DNA of 64,000 nucleotides, from positions 248,001 to 312,000 of the forward strand of contig JAJTTP010000030.1 in assembly GCA_023313575.1 (NCBI GenBank). Direction: 5' to 3'. This DNA is from Eutypella sp. D-1. Taxonomy: Eukaryota > Ascomycota > Sordariomycetes > Xylariales > Diatrypaceae. Of the stretch, positions 22,401 to 33,652 are shown in pieces. The notes below the pieces were generated by a model, which had not been told where the DNA came from, did not search any database, and saw only the letters and a list, made by a program, of their open reading frames with translations. Numbering within the stretch: the first letter of the stretch is position 1; every line of letters starts with the position of its first letter. A program made the translations under genes and the position numbers.

Positions 22401-25400
22401 TCATGGTGATATTAATATCAAACTTACACCGGCTGCTGGGAAGACAATCTGTCCCTGAACTTGGTGTCCCTCAACCCAGGAAATCTCACTTGGTTTCAAG
22501 ACATTCTTCCAACGCATCGCATGGACAGAGCTATCCGGTGTCTCATTTCCCAGCAGGGGGTGGAAGGGCTGGCTGCGAAGGCGCATACGACGCGATCTCC
22601 GGGATTCAAACCAGTGTGCCGTCTGATGGTTCCACTGGTACGTCGGTAGACCTTTCAGGACGTTGAATTGCCGTGGCTTTGCATCAGCGGCCATCGCCTT
22701 TTGGCTGTCGTGCAGCCGCAATGAGGCGGCCTCGACGTGCCGCCACAGAAACCCGAGACACGACACCACTGCATCAACGCTGTCCTCTCCGCGCCTCAGC
22801 ACTCCTTGGTATGGAATGGGTTTCTGCGTAATTTCCTGAATCATCTGGCTGGCAGGACCTTTGAGTGCTGGATGAGGGCCAACCTCGACCACAGCGTCAA
22901 AGCTCTCTGGCCCCGCGAGCGCGGCCGCGAGCGCCTGTGAAAAGAGAACTGTTTTCGTCATGTTCTCAGCCCAGTACGTGCCGCTAATTGCATCGGACAG
23001 CTCGGCTGTGACCGGTCGGCCATCGTACACGCTAGAGAACCAGACCGTGTTAGCAGCGGAGGATGGCTTTTGACCCCGTACGCCGGCACGGTGGAGGGAC
23101 TCGACATAGGGCGCAGAGCATGGAAGCATGTGCTTCGAGTGGTACGCCTGGTCAACCCTGAGGCGACGGGCAAACTTCTTCTCATCCTCCAGGATGATCT
23201 GCAGCTCTTCGATAGCATCCTCGTCTCCCGAGATGGTCACACTTGAGGATGAGTTGCTCGCTGCCAGGCTGAGGCGGCCGGCGAACTCTTCCGATTGGCA
23301 CAGCTCGGTAGCGTCATTAACCGACGTACCGACTGCCATCATCGCTCCGCGGATCTCAGCTCCGTTAGGGCTAGCAGCATGGCGGCAGTTCAAACCGCGA
23401 TAGTATGCGACACAGATAGCATCACGCGCCGTGAGAAAGCCAGCGCTGTAGGCAGCTGCTATTTCGCCGCTCGAGTGCCCGACAACAGCATCGAACTCGA
23501 CGCCGGCTGTGCGGAGTACTTGAACGAGCATGATTTGCACGGCTGTGCAAAGCGGCTGCGAGATGGCAGCCTGTTCCACGCGGGATTGCTCTTCACTTGC
23601 CAGCAGCTCACCCTCAAGCGACCAGGTCGGCGCATCCGGGAGCTGCGACAGGTGCTCGTCCAGCGAGCGCACAACCCCATACGCGAGAGGCGAGGTCTGG
23701 ATTAGCTCGGCACCCATGCGCACATACTGAGCTCCCTGGCCGGTGAAGACTCCCAGGAGCCTCGAGCGAGCCCCAGTGACCTTGGCCATCTTTCGGGTGG
23801 CAATTGGGGAGCTCGTGTCATCGAAGTGCTTCACCAATTCGGCTCTCAACGTGTCTATCGTCTGCGCTGAAAACGATGCCCGGTACGGGAACACTGAGCG
23901 GCGTTCTCGCAAAGTATATGCCAAATCATGGATGCTGGTCTGTGGTTGGTCATGGAGGTACGCTGCATAGGCTAAAAGCAGGGCTCGGAGGCTGTCCTCG
24001 GATGCAGCTGAGAATACAAATGGAGTAAAAAGGGTGCCGGGGTTTTTGGACTCCAGGGCTGCTAGTGGTTTTGCGTAACTCTCAAGAATAGCGTGGGCGT
24101 TGGTGCCGCCAAAACCGAAACTGTTTACGCTGGCGCGTTGTGGCTGGCCGCCAGCTACCGTAGGCCACCGCGTGGCCTTTTTCAGGATCTGAAGGTTGTT
24201 ATAAAAGGGGAGCACTGAGGGGTTGATCGAGTTGAAGTGAAGGTTTGGTGGCACGCTAGAGTTCTGTAGGGCGAGCGATGCCTTCAGTAAGGCGGCAATT
24301 CCTGCCGTGCCCTCCGTGTGTCCTAATACCGTCTTGATGGAACCTACGTACAGCTTCGACTGGTTCTGGGTGCTCTCATCGTCGGGGAAGAAGGCACGGC
24401 AAATTGCTTCGGCCTCGACCGGGTCTCCAGCCGGCGTCCCAGTACCATGAGCCTCGAAGTACTGGGGTCGGTCGGCCGCAACATTCAGGTTTAAACCTGC
24501 TTTCTTGTATGTTTTGCGAATGAGAGCCCGTTGCGCCTCGGCACTGGGCATCGTGAGCCCCGTTGTCGCTCCATCCTGGTTAAGCCCTGTCTCTCGGATG
24601 ATACACTCGATGTCGTCTCCATCGGCGAGAGCTGCGCTAAGTGTCTTAAGTACGATGGCACCTACACCCTCCCCACGAGCATATCCGTTGGCATCCTTGT
24701 CCCACATGCGGCTAAGGCCGTCTGGTGAAAGCATTTTGACCTTGCTTTCAATGATGTACATCTCTGGCCCTAAAATCAGGTTCGAGCCGCAAGCTACGGC
24801 CATATGGGTATCGCCTGCTCGTAAGGCCTGTATGGCTTGGTGCACGGCCACCAGGCTGGAGGAGCACGCTGTGTCAACAGTAACGGAGGCTCCATGCCAG
24901 TCGAAGAAATAGGATATGCGGTTAGAGAGCACGGCTCTTGAGGTCCCAACGGCCCAGTACGTTGGGGCAACGTCAAGGTCTCGCAAAAGTACAGCCTCAT
25001 AGTCGCCGCACATAACTCCCGCGTACACGCCTGTGTCGGAACCCCGTAGCTTCTCTATGCTCATGCCTGCCGATTCCAATGCTTCGTATACCGTCTCGAG
25101 CAGTACCCGCTGCTGCGGATCCATGGCCCGTGACTCAATCGGATTGATGCCAAAAAAGTCGGCATCGAAATAGGTTGGGTCATGGTCGAACATGTACGAG
25201 TGCCGCACATTGGCGTGTCCATGTTGTGAGGAATTCGGGTGGTAGAATCCCTTAACATCGAATCGATCACGTGGGATCTCAGAACGGATGTCGCGTGGGT
25301 CCCGGAGGAGATCCCATAGCTTGGAGGGCGAGTCAACGCCGCCAGCAAAGCGACAGGCAGTGCCGACGATGGCAATAGGCTCTTGCGGTGTGTGATGGGA

Positions 25401-25406
25401 GGTCAT
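16456..25406 (-). CDS. Highly reducing polyketide synthase with terminal reductase (KS-AT-DH-cMeT-KR-ACP-R)
   Basis: Four exons, 25406-22428, 22366-21958, 21879-18693 and 18631-16456, with 61, 78 and 61 nt introns that all keep phase; 2,916 residues. KS has Cys181 (DTACSSSL), His320 (EAHGTGT) and His363. AT has Ser645 in GHSSGE. DH has His981 (HQVQGQIVFP) and Asp1164 (LDAAFQ). The C-methyltransferase has LEIGAGTGG at 1439-1447. KR has GLSGALG near 2142, Ser2268 and Tyr2281 (QANYAAAN). ACP has Ser2459 (GLDSL). The reductase has TGCSGLLG at 2592-2599 and Tyr2743-x3-Lys2747. There is no ER and no C-A-T module; a Ser/Thr/Gly-rich linker (about 2510-2585) joins ACP to R. The KS and KR styles resemble the PKS part of fungal PKS-NRPS hybrids. 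The intact Tyr/Lys pair predicts NADPH-dependent release as aldehyde rather than Dieckmann release. The missing ER is probably supplied by the neighbouring trans-ER. Confidence 0.95.
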
Positions 25407-26612
25407 TTTCGGCGTCTATTACCGGGACTAGGCTGGCAAGGTGCTAAAGGTCCCGTGGTCACGGCGAAACAGATAATCAGCCACTTGGTGAAGGTGGACT
25501 TATGGCACACAAAGATAGTCAATAACGCTGTGTTGTATGCGCGGATAATAATATCACATCTGCTGGTTGGTCTGTCCAATGTCCTATAGTTGACCTCGTC
25601 GCCCTCTCGCGTGTCCATTATATGCGTGTTCCATCGTCAGCTTGAGCGATTCTTAACCGGCAATGAAACTACAACCGGCTTGCCTACTTCGAATTCGGCT
25701 TTCATCTTAGCCAAGTCACACCCTTAGGTAACCATGCACAACGTGCTCCGTGTACTTGCCTTCCCAGACATCCAGTTTTAGGAAAGAGGCAGCGAAGTGT
25801 GCAGATGCAGGCCAGATGATACAGAACCAGTCGGACCATAATGTAGGTCCCCATTATGAAATTTACCTCCAGGATCAGGATCCTGAATGTGAGTGTGGTA
25901 CATTGCAAGCCCCATGTAATGACAAGGGAAGAAATTTGTATAGATCGCCATTTTTGAGAACAATACTTGATCGTAGGTTTGGCTACCTTGACCTTGGCAA
26001 GCCTTGGGTACGGTGGCTGCCTGTGGAGAACGCTATAAAAACTAACCTACATTTTTAAGTCAACAAATCATTTATTGTGTATCAGAATAGTGGCTCAAAA
26101 GTATCGCGCATCGCGCTAGCATTCAGGATCCTGGACGCGCTGTGAGTTTATTATAGGCCATACTACTCCCAACAGTACATATGTCATAAGTTCAGGGGTC
26201 AAGGTCACAGTCCAGGCACTGAGGCAGGGAACAACGACTCGTCATCCCTTGCAGTAGCTATATCTCTGGTCTCTGGAGCCAAGTCCTGTGTTATGGCTGG
26301 TTTATCCTCGGAACAGTATTCCAACAAAAAAGTTCAAACTCATGTGCTTTAGACAGCTACCCGGTACGTGCTAAAGACCCAGATAGGGCACATCCAGATT
26401 CGCCCGTTCGAGCGCCGATAAGGCGTTCGATGCAATTATGCATACAACAACTAAGCCAACCATAGAAATCATAGAAAACAATACAATATTATCTATAGTA
26501 TGGAACTCGCATTATCTTCCTAACATACGTAGCAGCAGCAGTGATTTTCTCCCCTCAGGACGATTGTTAATGACTGAGGTGACTCTGTAAACATCTCAAA
26601 CGTTCAAGAATA
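25407..26612. other. Spacer upstream of PKS, with short inverted repeat
   Basis: About 1.2 kb between the PKS start and the 3' end of the enoylreductase gene, both on the minus strand. It holds the PKS promoter. A perfect 14-bp inverted repeat lies at 25876-25889 and 26120-26133 (listed separately). No gene is supported; frames of 61-102 codons here overlap on both strands. Confidence 0.45.
25876..26133. repeat. 14-bp inverted repeat pair, possible MITE-like relic
   Basis: CAGGATCCTGAATG at 25876-25889 is matched by its exact reverse complement at 26120-26133, 230 bp apart. The right-arm word recurs at 31762-31775. The sequence after the left arm (GTGAGTGTGG... AGCCCC... TGTAATGACAAGG) matches, inverted, the stretch at about 31701-31775. 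This is a small dispersed repeat family; no transposase or clear target site duplication is seen. Confidence 0.5.
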
Positions 26613-27704
26613 TCACTCCGCAACACTCACTACTAACTTGTGTCCCCGCACATCACCCTTGGCCAGCATCTCCAGAGCGCGGATGATGCCGGCGAAGCCT
26701 CCATCAACCTCGAGCAGCTTCTGCGTATGGACGAGGCCTTGATCCAACAAACTTTGCATTTCCGCTGCCCATCGCGCCGTGGCAGCGTGCAGCTCCGGGT
26801 TCGCCTTGCGCGAGTACACGGGATGACCAAGATTGACGTCGTAATTCTGACCCTCGAATCCCATGACCACCTTCGCCTTGACGGCCCGCCGCACTCGCCA
26901 GGACTCAGGGCAGTCCTCCAGGCAGGCGAACCGGCCCCCCATCCGCGACAGGGCACTATAGCACATTGCTACTGACTCCTGGTCAGTAATACAGTCTAGA
27001 GCGTACTTGATTGGAGCGCCGCCAGCTAGTGACCGAATACTATCGAGGCAGGTTGGCGAGGTGTACGAAGCGGTTCCAACGGCCCCGCATTCCAAGACTA
27101 CTGGTGCTGAAGCGTCGGAGCACACGGCTATCGGGGCGTATCCTGAGTGCTTGAGCATCTGGATCGCAAGAATTCCAGTGGCAGTTGCGCCGCCATAGAC
27201 CAGAACCGGCAGCACCTTCTCCGCTGGGCAGGACGGCGTGCCCTGTAGATTGAGGGCCTCGCGGTCCGCCATGGCCAGACACGAGGTGCCCCAGCCAATG
27301 GCGCCGAGCGCAGCACCCTGGAGATCACTCCAGGTGTCCGGAACCCTCAGCACATGGCGAGAGTCGGCGACGGCGTACTGGGCAAAGGCACCGTTGTTCG
27401 GGTTGTTGGGCCGGTAGGGAAAGTCGGCGCCACAGACCCTGACGCCCACAGGCAGCAGTGATGACGATCCTGCTGTCTCGACTATACCACAGAAGTCGCA
27501 CCCGACCGTATTACCTTCCATGTAGAAGTGTGTGACCATTTTGTGATCTGTTGGATTGAGGCCGACGGCCAGGACCCTCACGAGTACATGGTAAGGAGAT
27601 GGCAGGTTGGGAATTGGTCGCCCCGATGCGACTACCAGCGGCAGCAGCGATGTATCGGCTTTGCCGCGGCTCTGGACGATTGCAGTCTGCGTGTTTGGGG
27701 GCAT
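26613..27704 (-). CDS. Trans-acting enoylreductase (LovC-type MDR)
   Basis: Single exon, 363 residues, the usual length of fungal trans-ERs. It shows the medium-chain reductase pattern without zinc ligands: an N-terminal GroES-like part ([17 protein letters not shown], then GCDFCGIV), [10 protein letters not shown], and the Rossmann part with [18 protein letters not shown] (about residues 166-183). It ends in KLVVSV. In this family the enzyme docks on an HR-PKS lacking a working ER and uses NADPH to reduce the alpha,beta-double bond in selected cycles. The adjacent synthase has DH and KR but no ER, so the pairing is strong inference. It is transcribed in the same direction as the PKS and divergently from the P450 gene, sharing an 811-bp promoter region with it. 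Confidence 0.93.
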   Translation of the reverse strand: MPPNTQTAIVQSRGKADTSLLPLVVASGRPIPNLPSPYHVLVRVLAVGLNPTDHKMVTHFYMEGNTVGCDFCGIVETAGSSSLLPVGVRVCGADFPYRPNNPNNGAFAQYAVADSRHVLRVPDTWSDLQGAALGAIGWGTSCLAMADREALNLQGTPSCPAEKVLPVLVYGGATATGILAIQMLKHSGYAPIAVCSDASAPVVLECGAVGTASYTSPTCLDSIRSLAGGAPIKYALDCITDQESVAMCYSALSRMGGRFACLEDCPESWRVRRAVKAKVVMGFEGQNYDVNLGHPVYSRKANPELHAATARWAAEMQSLLDQGLVHTQKLLEVDGGFAGIIRALEMLAKGDVRGHKLVVSVAE

Positions 27705-28515
27705 TGTTAGATCCTGATATGGCCAGACGCCTTAGATACTTCAAGACTTTTCGCTATATTGATAGTAGTGATGCGCATACACGTGTGTGTGTGTGTGTGG
27801 GTGTGCGCGCACATAGGATGAATACATTCTCTATGTAAGCAACTTACATGGCATGTAGGTTTTGGTGCCATCGGGAGCAACTATGACTATAGTATCCAGT
27901 ACCCAGCCTAGTCTAAGGTGATGACGAGAGAGACTATAGCTAACATGTGACAGTCTTCCCCACCGAAGGAGCATGAATGCAATAAGTTCCAAGGTTATGT
28001 TTCTTGGCCTTCCTAGTACCCTGATAGCCTGTTCACGCTAGATAGACGAGACATATGTCAGGCACTTTGTGTACGTGCCTGTGCGTGCCTGCAGGTAAGC
28101 TTACTGCACTCGCTACCCGCTCGCGGGGACCTACTACGCTAGGAAACATGAAGGGGGCTTACTATCTACCTGTATATACGAAGTATGCGTTCGTCATTCG
28201 AATGGCCAAGGCATGGGATCTTCCGCCTGCTTGGAGGCTTCCGTGACAAAATCTGCTGCACCTGCATTGAAGCTCCGACCGCATTCATAGCGAGACCCAC
28301 CCCCGGTGAGTCTGCCAGTCATCCGATAAAGTCGGTATCCTTGTATTCCCCGGACCCGGGTAAGACGGCCGATAGGCTCCAATGTGAAATATCAGTGCTT
28401 AACAGTCACCTCCGCAACGCCAGCAAGGCTGTCTATTCCCCAAATCTCTCTTCCTATGAACCTTCAACAACAGCCTACTCTACAGTCGTGAAAGTACTTC
28501 GCAAGCCAGCTTACC
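27705..28515. promoter_or_regulatory. Divergent promoter region between enoylreductase and P450
   Basis: 811 bp separate the start codons of the minus-strand enoylreductase and the plus-strand P450 gene. It contains a GT-rich microsatellite (about 27782-27800) and the word CGGCCGATA at 28366-28374. CGG/CCG arrangements are the usual core of Zn2Cys6 sites and a regulator of that class is in the cluster, but one occurrence is not proof. A 117-codon + frame at 28185-28538 has no domain. Confidence 0.4.
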
Positions 28516-30399
28516 ATGAACAAAACATTCGTCCATAAGAGCTACGCCCCTTGGTTACAGGCCCTGGGGGTCGCAGCGGCGCTGGTACGTCCTTCTGCTA
28601 TGAGATAGGACAGGTGTGTTGTTTGGTGCCATCGGTAGCTAATATGCAAATTTAGTTTGCAGCTTATTTTATCGTCTTGCGTCCCGTGTACAACATATGT
28701 CTCCATCCGCTGCGGAAGTACCCCGGGCCCCGGCTCTGGGCAGCTTCGAGTATTCCATGGGGCATGTGGTTCATGTCAGGCCGGCTACACCAAAAAGTGA
28801 TGGAGCTTCACCAGCAGTACGGCCCTATCGTCCGCCTGGGTCCTGACGAGCTATCCTACGTCGTACCAGAGGCCTGGGAAGATATATATGGACGCTACAG
28901 GGCCGGCCAGCGCAAGGAGAATGGTAAGCCGACCTGGTACGTTGACCCCAAGTCGCATCAGATTGTCGGGGCCGACTTTGGAACACACGGCCGTATGCGC
29001 CGCATCCTCGGCAATGGCTTCACCAATACGGCCATGCTCGGGCAGCAGCCACTGATCAAGACCCATGTGGATCTATTCATTCAGCGCCTTCGTGAAAAGG
29101 CCGATACAGGTCAAGGAACCCTCGATATATTCCGATGGTTTGCGTATTGCACCTTCGACATGATCGGAGATCTCTCGTTTGGGGAACCTTTTGGGTGTCT
29201 TCGCGAGTCCATGATGCACCCCTGGATTGAATGGGTTCTGGGCAACATCAAGGTCACACATATCGTCCTTCTTTGCAGGCGACTCCCCATATTTGTTATA
29301 TTCCTACCAGTCATGGGAACCTTGAAGTTATATACAGATTATCGCATGCACCAAAAAGTGCTACAGGCGCGGTGCGATCGTCGTCTTGCGCGCGAGACGC
29401 CAAGGGCTGATTTTATGGAAGTCATGCGACAGGAGAAGGGTAGAATGGTAGGTTGGCTGGAGCCCATGTATTCTGGCGTCTTCATTTACTTACTCGCTGC
29501 TTACCCTAGCGCCTTTCGGTGGACGAGATCTATGCCAACGCCATGATTCTTACCCTTGGAGGATCAGAAACTACCTCCAACACGTGTAAGTCCTCCTGCG
29601 GACGTGGTCTGAAGACAGGATATCCGCATAATTACACCTGGCTTGATCTGTCGCACCAATACTAATGGAATGGGAACAGTGGCAGGAATGTCATACATGC
29701 TAGCCACGCGGCCCGATGTCAAGGCCAAACTGTCGACCGAAATCTTCTCCCACTTCACAAACGAAGATGAAATTGATATGCGTAGTGTTTCAAACCTACC
29801 TTATCTATGCGCGTTCATCGAGGAGACGCTCCGGTATTATCCCCCAGGCCCAAATTCCTTGTGGAGGATGACGCCGCCAGGAGGCAACTCTATCCTCGGC
29901 GAGTGGGTGCCAGGAAATGTGAGTATCAACCATGCTTTTATCTATGGTCTAGGAGCTCGAGTTATGTGGCGGCGTAATGTCGGGCTGCTAACGATCGACT
30001 AGGTTGTCATCGGCATCCCACATCGGGTCATGTACCGGAGCGAGCACAACTTCAAGCGGGCCAATGAATTCATTCCCGAGCGTTGGATAGATGAAGGTCG
30101 AGGCACCGAATTTTCCGGTGATCGCAGGGACAGTTTCCATCCATTCAGCTACGGGCCGCGCAACTGTTTGGCCATGCAGTATGTTTTCCCTCCACCCCAA
30201 CCCCTTCCCCGTAATATTGACAGCGAATAGTCTGGCCTATGCGGAGATGAGATTCATTTTAGCCCGGTTCGTGTGGAACTTTGACCTTTCTCTAGACGAA
30301 AGGAGTCGCAACTGGATGGACCACCAACAAGCGTATCTGATTTGGGAAAAGCCGCCGCTGTATATGAATCTCAAGCCACGCGCACATAAGACGACCTAG
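28516..30399 (+). CDS. Cytochrome P450 monooxygenase
   Basis: Six exons, 28516-28584, 28656-29447, 29510-29585, 29680-29918, 30003-30178 and 30231-30399, all in phase with GT-AG introns of 52-94 nt; 506 residues. An N-terminal membrane anchor (about residues 13-32) spans the first splice and is followed by the YPGP hinge. The I-helix oxygen-binding motif is GGSETT (304-309). The K-helix ExxR is Glu361-x2-Arg364 (EETLR). The PERW motif is at about 417-420. The heme loop is FSYGPRNCLAM with Cys447. The residue two after the Cys is Ala instead of the usual Gly, which is allowed in the family. Overall style is that of fungal secondary-metabolism P450s (trichothecene/benzoate-hydroxylase-like). 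It is an endoplasmic reticulum enzyme likely to oxidise the polyketide made by the adjacent synthase. Confidence 0.93.
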
Positions 30400-32071
30400 A
30401 ACTTCAAAGGCAGGCGTGACTCGGTTGCATAGGTCCGTCGACCGGACATCTCAGTCCTACCTATATATGCGGTCGGCGGCATATATACTGAACGTTGGCG
30501 GATGCCGCGGATGCCACGGACCACACGAACCTATTTTAGGGGACGCCACAGGGTACATCTCGAGTGACGTAGGTGACTGGGGTTTGGGTGATCGGTTGAA
30601 AAGAGTGGAAGTGGTGTGTGTTCGTAGTAGGTGATGATTTACTGCGGTAAGCGGTAAGAAATGGTTGCATGATTACTTAAGTAAGTAAATAAACACAGGA
30701 TAGAAGAGACGGTGTTACATCTACACTGCCTAGGTAGTTAGTACAGATCAGTGATATTGCAGGTGCCAATTTGGGAGGAGCTATCTAATGCGATGGGCAT
30801 TTTCTGCCAGACTGCGCAGAAGCAATGTACTATCCTACAACTTTCGCTCAATTTATTCTATTCCGTAATTTTTGCGCCATTCTATACCCTTATTACGGTA
30901 TTTCTTAATACCCAGAACCGGCTGCTTAATAAACCTTACCCCTGTCTTGCCCTGTGAATACACACAAACAATCCTCACAATAACACATCCTAAGCCCGTA
31001 CAGCCATTAAATCCTAAGATCATAATCCTATTCTCCAGACCTAGTTCTAAGCCACGTATCTATTCTATTAAATACAACTGCCAGCCACCTAGCTCAACCC
31101 GTAAAATACAACCTTTCCATAGGAATGTTTTAACTACGAATCCTAAGCCCAAATTCTGAGTCGTTTAATACGCTTCAAATGCAACCTCTCAAGTATAGAC
31201 TACATAGGGTCACCTACTAAGCGTTACTCATAGCCTATTATAATTACTATCTATTTTCCATATAAGAATCTCTTATCGTCTCGTTTTAACTCGACTTTGT
31301 TATCTCCTTTCCCTTTATTTATAATTATAATAATAGCACCTCCAAAATAGCCCATAGTGGCAAAGCATGTGCCTTAGATCGGTTAATAAACCCAAGCTGG
31401 GAGAAGACCAGATCGATACGTCGTTTATTATGCACTGAAATCAAATGAACTTTAAGTATAGCTATCGTCACTCCGAGACCCTTAAAAATTACAGGAGTTC
31501 AAATGGCCGGGGTCACAGCCCACTTTTAGCTAAGCAGTGAATAGGGCAGGTACAAATTCGAGAGGAGCCACCCAGTGCGAAGGGCTATTTCTACTACCCA
31601 GGGGTGAGTAATTATCCTACAGCAACCTGGAATTCACCAAGCCTCTTAGCGTTGTTATCCACATCCACGGATATCTCCGTGGTCCTGAATGCCAGTGTGG
31701 CCCCTTGTCATTCATTACGTGGGGCATGGGGCATAGGGCTTATACCACACCCGCACACTCGCATTCAGGATCCTGGAAGAGGTGTAGCCCTGGAAGGTAG
31801 CCAACAAGGATTATAGCCTGTCCCCACCAGATCTGGCTAATCTTAGTTCTTCGTTATGTAAGACTTAAACACTTCCCCAGTTCTTTGTCATGTTTCTAGA
31901 ACTCGACTTGTGAAGGGCCTACGTTCCTATACGAGAGAGCTGCAAGTCAAGGCAATAAATACTCACTAAGTCACGACCAAGTCACGATGAATAATATGAA
32001 ACACCCTAGTCATAACCATCCCGCCAACCGCCACTTCAGTCCAGCAAAGCCCAGCTTGCTGTCCAGGCAAG
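30400..32071. other. Intergenic region with old, weakly mutated repeats
   Basis: About 1.7 kb without a gene. A degenerate direct repeat is visible: about 30757-30840 and 31549-31630 both start CAGGT..AATT..GAGAGGAGC-like sequence. The stretch 30930-31330 is poor in G on the + strand and rich in CCTA/TAAC words. At 31682-31775 an imperfect inverted repeat (CCTGAATGCCAGTGTGG against CACACTCGCATTCAGG) carries the dispersed word described at 25876-26133. These look like small old transposon relics between cluster genes. Confidence 0.45.
31682..31775. repeat. Dispersed inverted-repeat element copy
   Basis: Imperfect inverted arms of about 17-20 nt. Its reverse complement aligns with 25876-25927. 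The shared words include CAGGATCCTGAATG and TGACAAGG, with small gaps between them. It lies upstream of the regulator gene. Confidence 0.45.
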
Positions 32072-33652
32072 ATGGACCCCAGGGCCCGGGCAAGAACTTC
32101 CAGTTTTCCCACATCCCGAAGGTCGTCGTGCGATCGGTGCCGGCAACTGAAGCTCGGGTGCCCTCCTCGCCTCAGCGTTCATGATCCGTGCTCTCGTTGT
32201 ACGCGAGCCAGTGTAAATTGCTTCACGGGGTATACAAAGCCCCTAGGTCCATCACACAATGCCAACGCAGCAAAGGGCAATCGTGACAGTCCCGCGCCAG
32301 TGAGCCTCCTCGAGCAACGATCGCCCAAGGCTGGCTTCTCCACTGAGGCGAGTGCTCCAATGCGTAGCGGAATGTTAGAATGCGACCGTGTTTCATCTGG
32401 ACCCGAACATGCAACGGTGCTGCCGAGTACGGGCCAAAGTGTGGAAGGGCGCCTTGGGCCGGAAGTCTGGATGGCTGCAGGCGAGAACTTCGGGTATGAC
32501 ACCATACAGACTCCGCCATCATTCTCGCCAAGCGACCCTCAGGTGGCTACTTTTTCGAACCCTTTTCTTGACTCGAGTCTGACCTCAGTTGCCGACTCCT
32601 CGAGGCATCTTTGTTATTTAGCCACCCCCACTACACCCCACAGCAGCAGCGCGACCGGTACCAGCTACTCGGTACAACACCCGGCCAGCCCCGAGTGCGG
32701 GTCACAGGCTGAACAACCCCGATCTACTGTGGCGCCTATGGATGTCAGCCAGCTCTCTTCTTCGCTGCTCAGCATCAATGGAGAGACCGCCGTGCAGCAG
32801 GCCTCAGAGGCCGAATGGGACCTGCGTCTTTCCTGGCTCGAGGTCCAGTTGTGCCAACAGGTGCGAGCTGGGGCGGAGATGTCATTGCATCAGCAGCACC
32901 ATCACCAATCGGGGTCCGAAGTTGCTGCGGTGGCGTTGCAACAGTCCCCGACAGCAACAACGTCGTCAGCGCAATGCCAGCCCATCACCGGCTCAATCAC
33001 TCCTAGCGATATGGTCAGCAGTGCGATTGGAGCGGCACTTTTCAGCACGTCTGAGTTTTTGGCCATCCTTCAGTCGGCCCATTCCAGCTCCGCAAGCATG
33101 ACGACAGAATCGTCCCCAGCGCCACCTCTCACTCTGGAGACTGTTCTCAGTCTCGTGACTTCCTTCCTGCGTCTTATCGCCATTTTTGACAGGCTACTCC
33201 TCAGGCTACTACGGGAGACTGGTAAATATAACGAGGTGGGTGACAATGGTGCTGCCGGCGGGGGTAGGGCATTACTCGATCCGCAGACTTTCCAAGGGTT
33301 TGTCGTGGCCGGGTTTCCCGTGCAGGAGAGCAGCTTGCAGGTCAAGCTGCTAAAACAGATGATTCTGCACCAGTTCGAGATGGTGGAGAAGATCCTTGGA
33401 CTCCCGGTCGAGTTGCGCATTTCGGACCGCCGCGATGCCTATCCAAGCGGCCTGCTCTGCGACAACGAGTTTGGCCGCTGCCTTCTGCGGCTCTTGACTC
33501 AGCAGCTCAATTCTTCCTCCACGGCTAGGGTCACGGACACGATACTCTCTCCTTACTGTTGGACAGACAACGCAATCCACTCAAGTACGTTGACGTCTTT
33601 GAGAGAAAGCCTAAGCAGCTTAGACGGCCCGTATAATACCATTGACAAGTGA
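32072..33652 (+). CDS. Zn2Cys6 transcription factor, probable cluster regulator
   Basis: Single exon, 526 residues. The binuclear zinc cluster is at the N-terminus with Cys20, Cys23, Cys30, Cys40, Cys43 and Cys50 (spacing C-x2-C-x6-C-x9-C-x2-C-x6-C), preceded by a basic Arg-rich stretch. The middle is Ser/Thr/Gln/His-rich and probably disordered activation sequence. A hydrophobic helical region follows at about 345-470 (ETVLSLVTSFLRLIAIFDRLLLRLLRE, shown here only as its position 348-374; then VVAGFPVQESSLQVKLL). Its layout, a short N-terminal cluster and no long fungal-specific MHR domain, is like AflR-type pathway regulators. It lies between the P450 and the oxidase genes, so local control of the cluster is likely, though not shown by the sequence. 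Confidence 0.88.
   Translation: MDPRARARTSSFPTSRRSSCDRCRQLKLGCPPRLSVHDPCSRCTRASVNCFTGYTKPLGPSHNANAAKGNRDSPAPVSLLEQRSPKAGFSTEASAPMRSGMLECDRVSSGPEHATVLPSTGQSVEGRLGPEVWMAAGENFGYDTIQTPPSFSPSDPQVATFSNPFLDSSLTSVADSSRHLCYLATPTTPHSSSATGTSYSVQHPASPECGSQAEQPRSTVAPMDVSQLSSSLLSINGETAVQQASEAEWDLRLSWLEVQLCQQVRAGAEMSLHQQHHHQSGSEVAAVALQQSPTATTSSAQCQPITGSITPSDMVSSAIGAALFSTSEFLAILQSAHSSSASMTTESSPAPPLTLETVLSLVTSFLRLIAIFDRLLLRLLRETGKYNEVGDNGAAGGGRALLDPQTFQGFVVAGFPVQESSLQVKLLKQMILHQFEMVEKILGLPVELRISDRRDAYPSGLLCDNEFGRCLLRLLTQQLNSSSTARVTDTILSPYCWTDNAIHSSTLTSLRESLSSLDGPYNTIDK

Noticed and set aside
16456..25406. PKS-NRPS hybrid
   Set aside because: Despite hybrid-like KS and KR sequences there is no condensation, adenylation or thiolation domain; ACP is followed by a linker and the reductase.
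16456..25406. Cis enoylreductase domain hidden in the PKS
   Set aside because: Between the methyltransferase and the KR I see only pseudo-KR-like sequence with no MDR-type nucleotide loop; a separate ER gene lies next door.
31987..32184. Upstream start extending the regulator leader region
   Set aside because: It is in another frame from the zinc-cluster protein; the Cys6 motif fits only the frame starting at 32072.
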